A stretch of 64,000 bases of DNA from Paenibacillus sp. J5C2022. Lineage in GTDB: Bacteria > Bacillota > Bacilli > Paenibacillales > Paenibacillaceae. The DNA lies in assembly GCF_025567625.1 (NCBI RefSeq), contig NZ_JAOQJC010000009.1, positions 1 through 64,000 of the forward strand, read 5' to 3'. Of this stretch, positions 18,739-28,400 are shown in pieces; position 1 is the first letter of the stretch; every line of letters starts with the position of its first letter. The notes beneath the pieces were generated by a model. The model was given only the letters and a program-made list of their open reading frames with translations. It was not told the origin of the DNA and made no database searches. The translations under genes and the position numbers were made by a program.

Positions 18739-19361
18739 TTATTGGGCAACCGTCACACTTAGCACTGCACTGAAAGTAGTGCCCGCATCACGGTCAAGCG
18801 TTATGTGGGCAAGCTCTGAGGGCATCTTACGCAAAATAAGCTCGGTAGGAAACATATATGGTGTTCCAGCCGAATTGCTAATCGTCGTAAATGTAACAGT
18901 ATGTGTGCCGGCAGTCAGATTTATTTTGTTCAATTCAACAGTAGGGCCAGCTTGACTGGATGCCGCGTAAAAATTGTAATTTCCAATGAATTCATCATTC
19001 ATCTCTAGTTTGCCAAGACCGCCTGATGATGCCGTAAATCCGCTGAATAATACTTGATATGTGCCGGGTGTCGGCACTGGAATATGAAAGGAGCGATTGT
19101 TGTACTCATTCAATGGATTTGTTTCCAGTCTCACGCCATAACTTTGTTTGATCACTCTTGGAACGGTGTCAGACGAAGCGCCAGTCAATACAAATCCTGA
19201 TGGAGTGCCCGGCGCTCCATCCAACCCCACGTTCTTGAAGTGATACTTGTATTCAATCGTCTCTGCTGCACTTAGCCCGGGATACCAAGCAGCAGAACTC
19301 AAAATCAAACTGAAATAAGTGACCATAAAACCAGTTTACTCGGCATGAAAGGTTTCGTCAT
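18739..19361 (-). pseudogene. Collapsed remnant of a third lyase: frameshift plus large internal deletion
   Basis: The N-terminal ~170 residues match the N-terminal domain of lyase B (L-D-G-x-x-G-x-P...L-T-G-A, then R-S-F-H-I-P-V-P). The last 16 residues (D-A-G-T-T-F-S-x-V-L-S-V-T-V-A-Q) match lyase B's very C-terminus. About 1700 codons between are missing. The true start is the ATG at 19361 (GGGAGGAG in front, M-T-K-P-F-M as in lyase B's M-T-Q-P-F-M). One T is missing near 19316 compared with lyase B, which breaks the signal peptide frame; the open 195-codon frame begins only after that point. Sequence just past the stop also matches that past lyase B. Confidence 0.85.
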
Positions 19362-19447
19362 TGTATCTCCTCCCAACTTTTGGTAATATATTTCTAGAAA
19401 CAATATCGCACATGAACAACCTCATCGGGTATCGAAGTAACCTACCT

Positions 19448-20629
19448 TTAATTCGTATTCAAATAGTTTAATGCAGTCTCTGCCAGCAAGCAGGCGCCTA
19501 TCGGCAGAGCCTCTTCATCAAGGTCGAACAACGGATGATGCAGACCGTGCACGATTCCTCTCTGCTCATTGCGAACCCCCAACCAGAAGAACAAGGAAGG
19601 TACTAGCTCCGTATAATAGGAGAAATCTTCGCCTGCTGTTGACGGTTCCGTCATTTGCAGCGCAGCAGTTCCGGGTACATGCTGTACGGCTTCCCTTAAA
19701 TGCGGGATCAATGACTCATCATTAAGGACGGGACGCGCCCCCGGAATAATGTCCAGATACGAATTCGCGCCGTATGCCTCGCATATACCGGTAATTATTT
19801 TTGTAATGGCGCTATGAACCTGCTTACGCACAGCTGCGTCATGTGTCCGAATGGTCCCCTCCATTACAACTTGCGGCGCAATCACATTGCGAGCATGTCC
19901 GGCATGGAATTTGCCTATTGTAACAACGGCTGATGCGAGCGGATTCGTCATTCGACTAACGACCTGCTGCAGTGCGGTCACCACTTGGGTGGCAATCGCA
20001 ATCGAATCGATACCCTGATGCGGATAGGCGGCATGTCCCGCTTTCCCTTCGATCGTCACATTCAGCGCGTCCGAATAGGCATAAGACGGTCCCGGACATA
20101 CCGCGATCTGGCCGACTGAATAATTCGGAGAAACATGCAGACCGAAAGCGGCCTCAACTTTGGGTTGTTCCAAGACTCCTTCAGCGATTAACGCTTTGGC
20201 TCCCCTCAATATCTCCTCCGCAGGCTGAAATACCAGCTTGACATTGCCGCGCGCAATGCCTCGTTGCTTCAGCAATTTGGCGGCTCCCAGCAGCATGGCC
20301 GTATGGCCGTCATGACCGCATAAATGGGCGCGGCCTGCGATCGTCGAAGCGTATTCCACCGCCTTGCCGTCTCCAATCGGAAGCGCATCCATATCCGCTC
20401 GCAGCATGACAGTCGGCCCTTCTGAAGTTCCTCGCAACAGTGCAACTTTGCCCGTACCAGCCATCGTGATGATGTCGTCGACGCCGATCTCCCGCAGCCT
20501 TTCCTCAATGAATGCCGAAGTTCGCCATTCTTCCATACCTAGCTCCGGGTGCTGATGAAGCTCTCGCCTCCAGCGAATAAGATCTTGCGCCAATTCGCGG
20601 TTCGTCATTAGCTGCTTAGGTTTATTCAA
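19448..20629 (-). CDS. M20-family amidohydrolase (IAA-amino-acid hydrolase type)
   Basis: Cytoplasmic metal-dependent amidase of 393 aa in the M20D group, which cleaves N-acyl groups from amino acids or amino compounds. Visible motifs are E-L-H-Q-H-P-E-L-G near 23-31, R-A-D-M-D-A-L-P-I near 80, H-L-C-G-H-D-G-H near 105 (metal-site Cys/His), F-Q-P-A-E-E near 140 with the catalytic Glu, and G-K-A-G-H-A-A-Y-P-H in the lid domain. The start is a TTG with GGAGGAGG about 9 bases upstream. A 26-bp palindrome and a ~110-bp element shared with the DegT gene lie upstream. Placed among polysaccharide genes, it may N-deacylate an imported amino sugar, though peptidic substrates are more usual. Confidence 0.87.
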   Translation of the reverse strand: MNKPKQLMTNRELAQDLIRWRRELHQHPELGMEEWRTSAFIEERLREIGVDDIITMAGTGKVALLRGTSEGPTVMLRADMDALPIGDGKAVEYASTIAGRAHLCGHDGHTAMLLGAAKLLKQRGIARGNVKLVFQPAEEILRGAKALIAEGVLEQPKVEAAFGLHVSPNYSVGQIAVCPGPSYAYSDALNVTIEGKAGHAAYPHQGIDSIAIATQVVTALQQVVSRMTNPLASAVVTIGKFHAGHARNVIAPQVVMEGTIRTHDAAVRKQVHSAITKIITGICEAYGANSYLDIIPGARPVLNDESLIPHLREAVQHVPGTAALQMTEPSTAGEDFSYYTELVPSLFFWLGVRNEQRGIVHGLHHPLFDLDEEALPIGACLLAETALNYLNTN

Positions 20630-20657
20630 ATTTCGAATCCTCCTCCATCGCTTAGAC

Positions 20658-20683
20658 CTCCTGTATACTCGAGTATACAGGAG
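20658..20683. promoter_or_regulatory. Perfect 26-bp palindrome, likely operator
   Basis: Arms CTCCTGTATACTC and GAGTATACAGGAG are perfect complements with no spacer, 29 bases before the M20 start codon. The TGTATAC half-site resembles GntR-family operators. No GntR gene is in the window. Confidence 0.6.
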
Positions 20684-20707
20684 ATCGTTGCTGTAACTAC
20701 GGCTTAC

Positions 20708-20817
20708 TACGTCTCTACTTTAGCCTGAAATAAAGAAAGGATGTTAGCCTCAAAATAAATGAATTTATTCAAAAGTAAAGTTTAAATTTAGCGAATTACT
20801 TTTCGAGTGAAGAATAA
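20708..20817 (-). promoter_or_regulatory. Shared upstream element, copy E1 (before M20 gene)
   Basis: About 110 bases closely match 37778-37886, far better than expected for unrelated intergenic DNA. The best-kept blocks, on the plus strand, are TACGTCTCTAC, GCCTCAAAATAAATGAATTTA and AATTTAGCGAATTACTT. On the minus strand, two TTTTGA-type boxes 19 bases apart flank TAAATTCATTTA, a layout suiting an AraC-type activator. Confidence 0.6.
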
Positions 20818-20826
20818 TCCGACACG

Positions 20827-23800
20827 TTATTGGGCAACCGTCACACTTAGCACTGTACTGAAAGTAGTGCCCGCATCATTGACAAGCTCAACGCGATACT
20901 CATATGTGCCGACTTCCCGGCCACTTATCTCCGTCCATGCTTTTTGCGCGCCTGGCGTTGCCGCAGTAAGAGGCTGCTCGTCAATTAGCACATTGTTCTC
21001 ATACAGACGATACGCAGTCCCGTTTGTGCCCCACCACATATTCATGGTGACGCGGTAGTTGCCATCGCCATCCCAATTGTCATGCGATAATACTGGCATA
21101 CCCGGCGCTGCGTCAGTCACTGTGATACTAATCGGATCGCTCGTCGTCACGCCGTACCCGTTGATCAGCTCTGCACGATACGTGTAGACGCCGTTCCCCC
21201 GGCTGCTGATCGCGGTCTCCTCAGTTTGCGCCCCAGGTGAATCGTCGCTTAGCAGCTTCGTATCGATCAGCACATCATTCTCGTACAGGCGGTATACAGA
21301 GCCATTATTGCCCCACCACATGTTCATCGTCACCGTGTAGTCGCCGTCGCGCAAGCCGGTGTCATGGCCGTTGTTGCCGGACAGTGTCGGCTTGCCCGGC
21401 GCACCTGTACTCGCCGCCGTACCGGTCACTTCAATCGTGAGCGGCTCGGCCTGGAGTGAGCCGTATGTTGCGCCGATGACCGTTGTTCCAGCTTCCTTGT
21501 ACATGATCACGCCGTCGGCCAGCACTTCTGCCACGCTGTCGTCCGAGCTTGAATAAACGGCATGCCCGCTCACATTTTCCCTGGTGCCGTCTCCATATAT
21601 CGCTTCCACCGCGATCTGGCCAGAGCTACCCGCGAGCAGCGGTGAATGCAATCCGTTTATTTCAATCGATTTCAAGCCCATATCTGCCAACGAGATATGG
21701 TTTTCAATTTGAAAGCTGTGGCTGCCAGACCATTTCGTGAACGGCGTAAACAACAGCTCAGCCGTTCCGTCTTGATGAATGGTGAAGCCGGGATCCATCT
21801 GATCCAACTCGATTAATGTATACTCCCCTTGTATTCTAACATCTTTAATCGGATAGCCATGTGTCTTGCCGTCGGGATGAGTAACTACAACAGTCTGACC
21901 GATCATATCGGCAGATACAGATGAGGCAGTCAGAAATCCGTTCACGCCGTCCCCATCGGCCAAGCGCAATACTTCCGTAAGTTGGCCTGTAGCAGAACCT
22001 GGGCCAATCAATTGCTCGGCCCCTTTCTGCAGCAGTGTTCCACCGAACAATTGCATGTCTATTACGACACCGTCTTTCATCCGAATGAGTCCCATCTTGC
22101 CGACCAGCTTCATATCATCCACAATTAATGGTTCATCAGGGTTGAGCGAGCTTAGAATAATGTCAGTGACATTTCCATAAGAAACGGCGACAGCAATATC
22201 GCCGGGTTGCCCAGCAGCTGGTTCCAATTTTACAATCTGTTCAATTAGTGGCTGCTCATCTGCGGCGTACGGTTCCATAACATGAACAAAGTTGCTTTGC
22301 AGGTTTACGCCTTCGCGTCTCAGCACCATTTTCGGCATAAAGTATTTGACGGCTTCATTGTTGTTATCCATGGATGTACCTAGCGTACGTGTAGCTTTCA
22401 CCGATGGCGATTTGCCGATAAATAATTGATTGGCGGCACCGGACTCCAGCAATCCAGTAATTTTTAATTTGGCAAGCTGTTCATTGCCTTGCTTTGTAGA
22501 CAATGTCAACTCATACTGCTCGTCTTCCAGCGTAGTCCGCTGCACATCGCGTACGCCAATATAGCCATAATAATGACCTTCGGCACTTCCTTTGTCATCT
22601 TCAATCGTGGCTTCTTGCACATTCACGCCTGCCGGCAGCAAATACGGGCCATACGCAGCGAAGTTCAAATCCGATTCAAACTCGGCATCACGGTTCGCAT
22701 CGCCTTGCAGCGTATATTCATGGCGATTGCCGCCATAAACCCGGAACAAGTCAAGCACATAGCCGCCTTGATCGTCTAGATCTCCCAGGAATGGTATTAG
22801 CCATGGCTCACGGCTGTACTCATCCGTCTGGTTATAAGCAGTCAGCTGGCTTGCTCGCAACAATTGAACACCATCGGAATTATCTATGAATGAATCAATA
22901 TTTCCGCCATGAATCGCTTGACCGGAAGATGAAGCGTCCATACTGTCGACGACTACGGTATTATGACCCAATGTCGACCTTGTCCACTGCCGATGCAAGC
23001 TGTGGGTATATCCGATGTCCGGAAGCAATTCCTGTTCTTTGGCATACAAGCTTAAATTGAGCGCATCATGATGATGATGTCCGTATTTTGTTTGGAATGC
23101 TGTATAAAGCTGCATTGGTTCCGCTTGAGCCTCCGGAACTTCTTCACTCGCATTTTCACGCTGCTGCAAGTCTTCCTCGTTCAACAGAGCAAGTTGGATA
23201 ATGCCCATTTTGTAATTTGTTGAAGCAGGATCTTTCCCTACTCCCTTAAAAGAAATGACATGATTCCCTGCTGTCAGCTGCATATTGCCAAGTTGTTCAA
23301 ATTCTCCCACACCGCGTTCTTCGCCGGGCGGACTATAAAACTCCACTTCGCTTAGCTCATAGCTGTCAATTGAAGCAGTGTAGCGCCCATAACTGCCGGC
23401 CCGAAATGGCTTTAACTCAATCGTATAGTTGTCCGCTTCAGGTACAAAAAATTCATAAGCCACCTCATCGCCCACTGCTATCGATTCCAGCTGCAATGTC
23501 CCGCTGTCCGGGAACAGCCGGGAAGCTACGGTTTCCATCACTCTATCCAGATTAGCGAAGTTATACACGATGCCGAATGTTTGATCGGCTTCCACAGGCA
23601 CAGTTCCTCTCGCCAGTCTGGCCAGACCGGTGGCAGGAAGCAGGAACGAACCAGCGTTCAAATCAGGGCGGTGCGATTTCTCGGCAGCCCAAGTATCGTG
23701 TGTAGGAAAATATTTTCCATCAGGATAGATCAGCTTCGTTGGAATTTCAGTTGCCTTCTTTAACGCTGTCAGATTCGCCATTAGATCAAGCTGATCGTAT

Positions 23801-26541
23801 CTCGTCCCTGTTCGCGGAGAGATGTAGCCTTCCGGGTCTGTCCAACCATTCAATTCATTGGCTACAGCATGGATTCCGTTGGTGGATTGATTGTGATAGG
23901 ATAATGTGGTTTCTTTGAAAAAACCATCAAACAGATAAGTACTCATCACAAAATGTTCAGCCCATTCTACCGCTTCGTGAATATAGCTTGGCTCATTCAG
24001 CGCCTTGCCCAGTGCAATCAAACCAAGTGCGTTATTATACTCCATATTGTGATAAAGAAGTGGAAACGTTCTATAAAACTCAACGGAAGGTTCGAACATA
24101 TCATGGACAATTTTGCTTCTAGCATCTTCATTAATCTCGGCGCTTAATACTTCAAATGCATCGGTTTGATTGACAATGCGATAGGCGTCCGCCAGAAATC
24201 CTACATTTAAAAGTTCAGACGCAGCCCACCGATTCCACATACCGCCCCACCAATGATAGGGAGGACCTGATTCGAGAGGCATCAGATTATTTTTCCAAAG
24301 ATAGTCGTTGGTCGGAACATACCCTTCATAGACTTGAGCGAACCGATACAATAATCGAGCCGCGCCGAGCGGGTCTTCTATCGCGATACGCTTAACTTGT
24401 TTAACGGCATATTCTCTTTGTTTATACCACCGATGGGCAGAAACGAAGTATTGATTGCCTTGCGCATCTTCATAGTAGGGATACTCCACCCATTCGCCTA
24501 AACGATTTTGCACTCGAATTTGCTTATCCTCCGGGTACAGATCATTAGGATATGTCAAGCTGCTGTGTGACGATGTCAACACATCCGGCTGCTCCGGACT
24601 CCAGTTGAATAGATTTGTTGAAGGCTTCAGATGAGGTTGGTCCGGAAGTCCCGAAAATATAAACCCGGTTTGCTCCGGAATCAGTTCCAGCAATGTTTGC
24701 ACCTCAGCGGAAGGAGAAGTCAATTCCACATGTTCAATCTCATCAGGCGCAAGCGGCAGGTTATATTGAGCGTCGCCCGCCTGTATCAATGCATGTCGAT
24801 CAAAAGAAACGATGGAACTATAGGCAACAGCCTCTTCATCCTGTGCTTTAATCTGTAACTGGTATAAGCCATTCTTCTTGGGATCAGGATGCTGGAAGCT
24901 GATCTCCACGTAACCTTGATTGCTGTTTATTTGTGGTTGCTCTATCGCTTCCCATATACCATTTGGTTCTTTCCACAATAATTGAACAGAATTCGGATTA
25001 ATGGTCAATTCTTTGAATACAAGCTGTTTTTCATTATAGCCGGTATATTTCAAATGTACTTCTTCCGGCTGCCATGGTTGGGACAAGTCCGGCAGCTGTC
25101 CGGTAAAGATTGATCCAAGCCTTCCTTCATTCACGATATCGGCATAGAAATTACTTACATTACTCTCACCGAAATGCACACTTGATGTACGGAACGGAAG
25201 CCAGGAGCCCGTTGGTAGCGCATACATTTTATGCTGTGTCAGCAGATTGAAGCGCCATTCCTCACCATGCGTTATTTCTGAAATTCCGAACAATGAAAGC
25301 GGAAGGGACAGTTCAACGGTAACGGTATTATGATCTCGTACTATTTTGTGCTGGCTCGAACTTGGAGCAATCGTACTTGCTCCCGCAAAGATGTTGTTAT
25401 AGTTCGGATCGGACGGTGCTATTTTTACAGGAATTCTAAAAATGGATTCTGCAGAAGAAGAGGGACTTAGAAATAGTTCGAAGTTAGCCAATGTCTCATC
25501 CGGATCAAACTGGCTTATTGCAATAAATAGGCGACTTTGATTAAAGGCGAGCTTTACTTCTGCGCTATTGCTGACCGGGACATTATGATAGGCGGTAACA
25601 AAGTTCTGCAGACCTTGAACATTGCTCCAAATGTTATCATCAAGTAATCCATCAATTAGCGGCGCTTCTTCAGCTTCAGTGATCAAACCCCATTTCTCTG
25701 TATAAATAGCAATATCATCTGTTGTCCGAATAGACAGCGCGGCTTCCTTTACTCCCCCCCTGAATGTTGCTGACACTCTTATTGTAGTGGTGCCTAAGCC
25801 TGTACCGCGTATTTTTCCGGTTGCGGAGACAAGGGCAATAGAAGGATCGTCACTACTGAATTGCAATTGTGAATTGTTCAGATTAATCTCCATTCCATCG
25901 TCAAGAATTCCTGTTGCTTGCAGGTCTGCTGTTCCCCCAAGCAATACGGTTTCCCTGTTCATCGTTAATTCAACCCTGTCAAGCACTGCATCCTCTGAAG
26001 GTACCTTGCGCAAGATAAGCTGGGTAGGATACATATAGGGGGTTGAAGACGACTCGCTAATCGTGGTGAGCTTAAGCGTATGCGTTCCTCCCGTGAGATT
26101 TATTGCATTCAATTCAACGATTGGGCCTGCCTGATTGGATTCTGCGTTAAAATCGTAATTTCCTACGAATATATCATCAATTTCCAGTTTGCTTAACCCG
26201 CCCACTTTATCCCGAAAGCCGCTGAACGACACCTGATAGGTACCGGATGCCGGCACCGGAATATGAAATGAACGATTGTTGTTTGCATTAAATGGGTGTG
26301 TCTCCAGCCGTACGCCATAGCCTGTTTTAATCACTCGAGGACGCGTGGTGGACGGAGCGCCGGTTAATACAAATTGTTCCGGAATACCCGTCTCCCCATC
26401 CAAGCCAACATTTTTAAATTCGTACCTATATTCAGCGGACTGCGCCGCGCTCGGTTCGGGACATAAAACAACCATACTAAAAATCAAACTGAAAACAAGC
26501 GACCATACAACTGTTTTGTTCCACATGAAGGGTTGAGTCAT
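20827..26541 (-). CDS. Giant secreted heparinase II/III-family protein (lyase B)
   Basis: Secreted 1904-aa paralogue of lyase A. Signal peptide about 1-35; N-terminal beta domain (about 38-170, shared with the pseudogene at 18739); BIG2-like module (about 180-260); CBM9-like domain (about 275-470, with P-L-I-D-G-L-L-D-D-N-I-W). The lyase region spans about 560-1400, with K-Y-G-H-H-H-H-D-A-L-N-L near 1155 and L-G-H-N-T-V-V-V-D near 1191. The C-terminus is a BIG module plus two W-W-G-x-N-G modules almost identical to those of lyase A. I take the second ATG (26541): GGGAGG is 11 bases away, whereas for the ATG at 26550 it is only 2, and M-T-Q-P-F-M matches the paralogue's start. It follows the lipoprotein gene across a weak terminator. 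Confidence 0.78.
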   Translation of the reverse strand: MTQPFMWNKTVVWSLVFSLIFSMVVLCPEPSAAQSAEYRYEFKNVGLDGETGIPEQFVLTGAPSTTRPRVIKTGYGVRLETHPFNANNNRSFHIPVPASGTYQVSFSGFRDKVGGLSKLEIDDIFVGNYDFNAESNQAGPIVELNAINLTGGTHTLKLTTISESSSTPYMYPTQLILRKVPSEDAVLDRVELTMNRETVLLGGTADLQATGILDDGMEINLNNSQLQFSSDDPSIALVSATGKIRGTGLGTTTIRVSATFRGGVKEAALSIRTTDDIAIYTEKWGLITEAEEAPLIDGLLDDNIWSNVQGLQNFVTAYHNVPVSNSAEVKLAFNQSRLFIAISQFDPDETLANFELFLSPSSSAESIFRIPVKIAPSDPNYNNIFAGASTIAPSSSQHKIVRDHNTVTVELSLPLSLFGISEITHGEEWRFNLLTQHKMYALPTGSWLPFRTSSVHFGESNVSNFYADIVNEGRLGSIFTGQLPDLSQPWQPEEVHLKYTGYNEKQLVFKELTINPNSVQLLWKEPNGIWEAIEQPQINSNQGYVEISFQHPDPKKNGLYQLQIKAQDEEAVAYSSIVSFDRHALIQAGDAQYNLPLAPDEIEHVELTSPSAEVQTLLELIPEQTGFIFSGLPDQPHLKPSTNLFNWSPEQPDVLTSSHSSLTYPNDLYPEDKQIRVQNRLGEWVEYPYYEDAQGNQYFVSAHRWYKQREYAVKQVKRIAIEDPLGAARLLYRFAQVYEGYVPTNDYLWKNNLMPLESGPPYHWWGGMWNRWAASELLNVGFLADAYRIVNQTDAFEVLSAEINEDARSKIVHDMFEPSVEFYRTFPLLYHNMEYNNALGLIALGKALNEPSYIHEAVEWAEHFVMSTYLFDGFFKETTLSYHNQSTNGIHAVANELNGWTDPEGYISPRTGTRYDQLDLMANLTALKKATEIPTKLIYPDGKYFPTHDTWAAEKSHRPDLNAGSFLLPATGLARLARGTVPVEADQTFGIVYNFANLDRVMETVASRLFPDSGTLQLESIAVGDEVAYEFFVPEADNYTIELKPFRAGSYGRYTASIDSYELSEVEFYSPPGEERGVGEFEQLGNMQLTAGNHVISFKGVGKDPASTNYKMGIIQLALLNEEDLQQRENASEEVPEAQAEPMQLYTAFQTKYGHHHHDALNLSLYAKEQELLPDIGYTHSLHRQWTRSTLGHNTVVVDSMDASSSGQAIHGGNIDSFIDNSDGVQLLRASQLTAYNQTDEYSREPWLIPFLGDLDDQGGYVLDLFRVYGGNRHEYTLQGDANRDAEFESDLNFAAYGPYLLPAGVNVQEATIEDDKGSAEGHYYGYIGVRDVQRTTLEDEQYELTLSTKQGNEQLAKLKITGLLESGAANQLFIGKSPSVKATRTLGTSMDNNNEAVKYFMPKMVLRREGVNLQSNFVHVMEPYAADEQPLIEQIVKLEPAAGQPGDIAVAVSYGNVTDIILSSLNPDEPLIVDDMKLVGKMGLIRMKDGVVIDMQLFGGTLLQKGAEQLIGPGSATGQLTEVLRLADGDGVNGFLTASSVSADMIGQTVVVTHPDGKTHGYPIKDVRIQGEYTLIELDQMDPGFTIHQDGTAELLFTPFTKWSGSHSFQIENHISLADMGLKSIEINGLHSPLLAGSSGQIAVEAIYGDGTRENVSGHAVYSSSDDSVAEVLADGVIMYKEAGTTVIGATYGSLQAEPLTIEVTGTAASTGAPGKPTLSGNNGHDTGLRDGDYTVTMNMWWGNNGSVYRLYENDVLIDTKLLSDDSPGAQTEETAISSRGNGVYTYRAELINGYGVTTSDPISITVTDAAPGMPVLSHDNWDGDGNYRVTMNMWWGTNGTAYRLYENNVLIDEQPLTAATPGAQKAWTEISGREVGTYEYRVELVNDAGTTFSTVLSVTVAQ

Positions 26542-26582
26542 GGCATTCATTACCTCCCAAATATTGATCTGCGATAGTTCAA

Positions 26583-26606
26583 ACCCCCCGCAAGATGATG
26601 CGGGAG
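26583..26606 (-). terminator. Hairpin between lipoprotein and lyase B genes
   Basis: CCTCCCGCA and TGCGGGGGG form a 9-bp stem with one mismatch, followed on the minus strand by TTTG. It lies 23 bases past the lipoprotein stop and probably lowers read-through into lyase B. Confidence 0.55.
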
Positions 26607-26628
26607 GCGTTGCTGTCGAGGCTGCTGC

Positions 26629-28266
26629 TTACTCAAAATCCTTTACTTCATAACCTGCCGCGCGAATTTGTTCGACGTAACCTTGGAAGTTTTCATGCCC
26701 GCCATAGGTGGTCATGATTTCTTTACGATATTGCGGCCAATTGCTGCCTGATTTATCGTCGAATATCATCTTCTGCTGGTACTCATACATCTTGGCCCGG
26801 AAATCAGCCAGATTGAAGCCTGCCGGAGGGCTTACGTTAACCCCTTTATAGTGGTTGTCATGAAGATAGGATGCAATTGTAGCGACAATTTCCCGATCGC
26901 GATCACTCATGCTTGGCTCGATGATTTCCAAACCTAGCACTTCAGGATCTCCTGCAGTGAAAAATTGGTATACGTCAAGGAAATTCCCTTTATCCATAAC
27001 ATCTTTTTGATAGGCTTCCTGATTCAATGTGATCTTATTTCCATCACGTGTATAATGCTTTCCTTCGAGGCCATACTGAGCCATCAGGAATCCTTCTTCG
27101 CTTGCCAGCCAGTCCAATATTTCAACCGTGCGTTTAATTTTCTCCGGTTCATTATCGGCTACAGTTTTGGAGAATAGAAACGGACTTCCCGGCGCTCCTT
27201 CTCTCCACATTGGCTTGTCGGGAATCGGGTTGAATGGCACCCATTCCGCCTCAGGAATAACACTTTTCGTTCTGACTTGCAAGCTGTTTGCATTGGAATC
27301 AAAGGCAAAGTCTCTTGTATTTCCAACGACAACACCAACCTTACCTTGGGCAGCTTTGTCTACATTTGCCAAGCCCTTGTTCAGGAACCAATCGGGATCA
27401 ACAATGCCAGCGTCTATCCACTCTAATACTTCATCTACAATTTTACCTACTAATGGATCGGAAGCATTATCGTGAAAAACCTGATCATCCTTGCCTACAA
27501 ACGAACCGTGGAACAACCCGTTGTTATACCACTGTGGGAAGTCATACGGAAGCCCGGTGCCTCCGGAGGATGCCGAGAAGCCGTAAGTATCGTTTTTGTT
27601 ATTGCGGTCCGGATCGTCTGTTGTAAAGGCTTTCAACACGCTGGTCAATTCCTCATAAGAGGTTGGTACATCTAGACCAAGATTGTCGAGCCAGTCTTGA
27701 CGAATATAATAGGAACGGTAAACTTTTCTTGAGAATGGAATAGGCGCTCTTTCAAATACGCCTTCCACCTGATAGCGGTTCAGTTCTTCCTGTGTGACCC
27801 ACTTGAAATAATTCGGCATTGTTTCAGGAGAAACGAACGGCGTCATGTCCGCGGTCAAACCCTGTATAATATATTCTAGCGATGTGCGTCCATCAATGTA
27901 GAACATATCCGGCACATCTTTGCCTGCCAGCAACAGATTCAGCCTGTTCTTGTAATCTGCTCCTGCTGGCATATAAGTCATATTTAAAGTAACATTGAAT
28001 TTTTCTTCAATCGCCTGCTTGACAAAGTCTTCGCTTGCGTCAGGCAAATTGCTTGTCGCTTGTTTCACGAAAGTGAACCATTCCAATGTCAAATGCTCTT
28101 TTTTATCTTCACTGCTTGGCTCTTCGCCAGTCGTCTTGTTCGCTGGAGCGCTGGCGCTTGGCGTTCCGCCTTCCGAACCATTGTTTGCCGGCGCATTCGA
28201 GCAAGCACTTAGTAACAGGGCCAGCGTCATCCCTGCCAATAACATCGATTTCCATCTGCTTTTCAT
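26629..28266 (-). CDS. Sugar ABC transporter solute-binding lipoprotein
   Basis: Lipid-anchored binding protein of 545 aa. Lipobox L-S-A-C with Cys22, then an Asn/Ser/Pro/Gly linker to about 55. The body is the long LplA type (D-D-P-D-R-N-N-K-N-D-T-Y-G, and W-L-A-S-E-E-G-F-L-M-A-Q-Y-G-L-E-G-K-H-Y). GGGAGGCAG precedes the ATG. It completes an importer with the two permeases upstream and sits next to lyase B, so its ligand is probably the oligosaccharide the lyases release. A small hairpin (28320-28345) lies between the last permease and this gene. Confidence 0.88.
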   Translation of the reverse strand: MKSRWKSMLLAGMTLALLLSACSNAPANNGSEGGTPSASAPANKTTGEEPSSEDKKEHLTLEWFTFVKQATSNLPDASEDFVKQAIEEKFNVTLNMTYMPAGADYKNRLNLLLAGKDVPDMFYIDGRTSLEYIIQGLTADMTPFVSPETMPNYFKWVTQEELNRYQVEGVFERAPIPFSRKVYRSYYIRQDWLDNLGLDVPTSYEELTSVLKAFTTDDPDRNNKNDTYGFSASSGGTGLPYDFPQWYNNGLFHGSFVGKDDQVFHDNASDPLVGKIVDEVLEWIDAGIVDPDWFLNKGLANVDKAAQGKVGVVVGNTRDFAFDSNANSLQVRTKSVIPEAEWVPFNPIPDKPMWREGAPGSPFLFSKTVADNEPEKIKRTVEILDWLASEEGFLMAQYGLEGKHYTRDGNKITLNQEAYQKDVMDKGNFLDVYQFFTAGDPEVLGLEIIEPSMSDRDREIVATIASYLHDNHYKGVNVSPPAGFNLADFRAKMYEYQQKMIFDDKSGSNWPQYRKEIMTTYGGHENFQGYVEQIRAAGYEVKDFE

Positions 28267-28400
28267 TTGTTCTGCCTCCCTTTTGTAAATGAATACACCT
28301 GTTTATTATTGCATCTTCCGGCCTTGCTTGTCTCCTTGCCAGGCCTCACCTCCTTAGCATCATGGCAATCGCCATTGCGATATAAATTTGGCAACTATTC

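Noticed and set aside
18739..19326. 195-aa secreted protein as a real gene
   Set aside because: It begins after a frameshift in the signal peptide and joins the start and end of a 1904-aa paralogue, so it is better called a pseudogene.
12706..26541. SLH or LPxTG surface anchoring of the giant lyases
   Set aside because: The C-termini end in fibronectin-like modules with no sorting signal, SLH repeats or terminal membrane segment.
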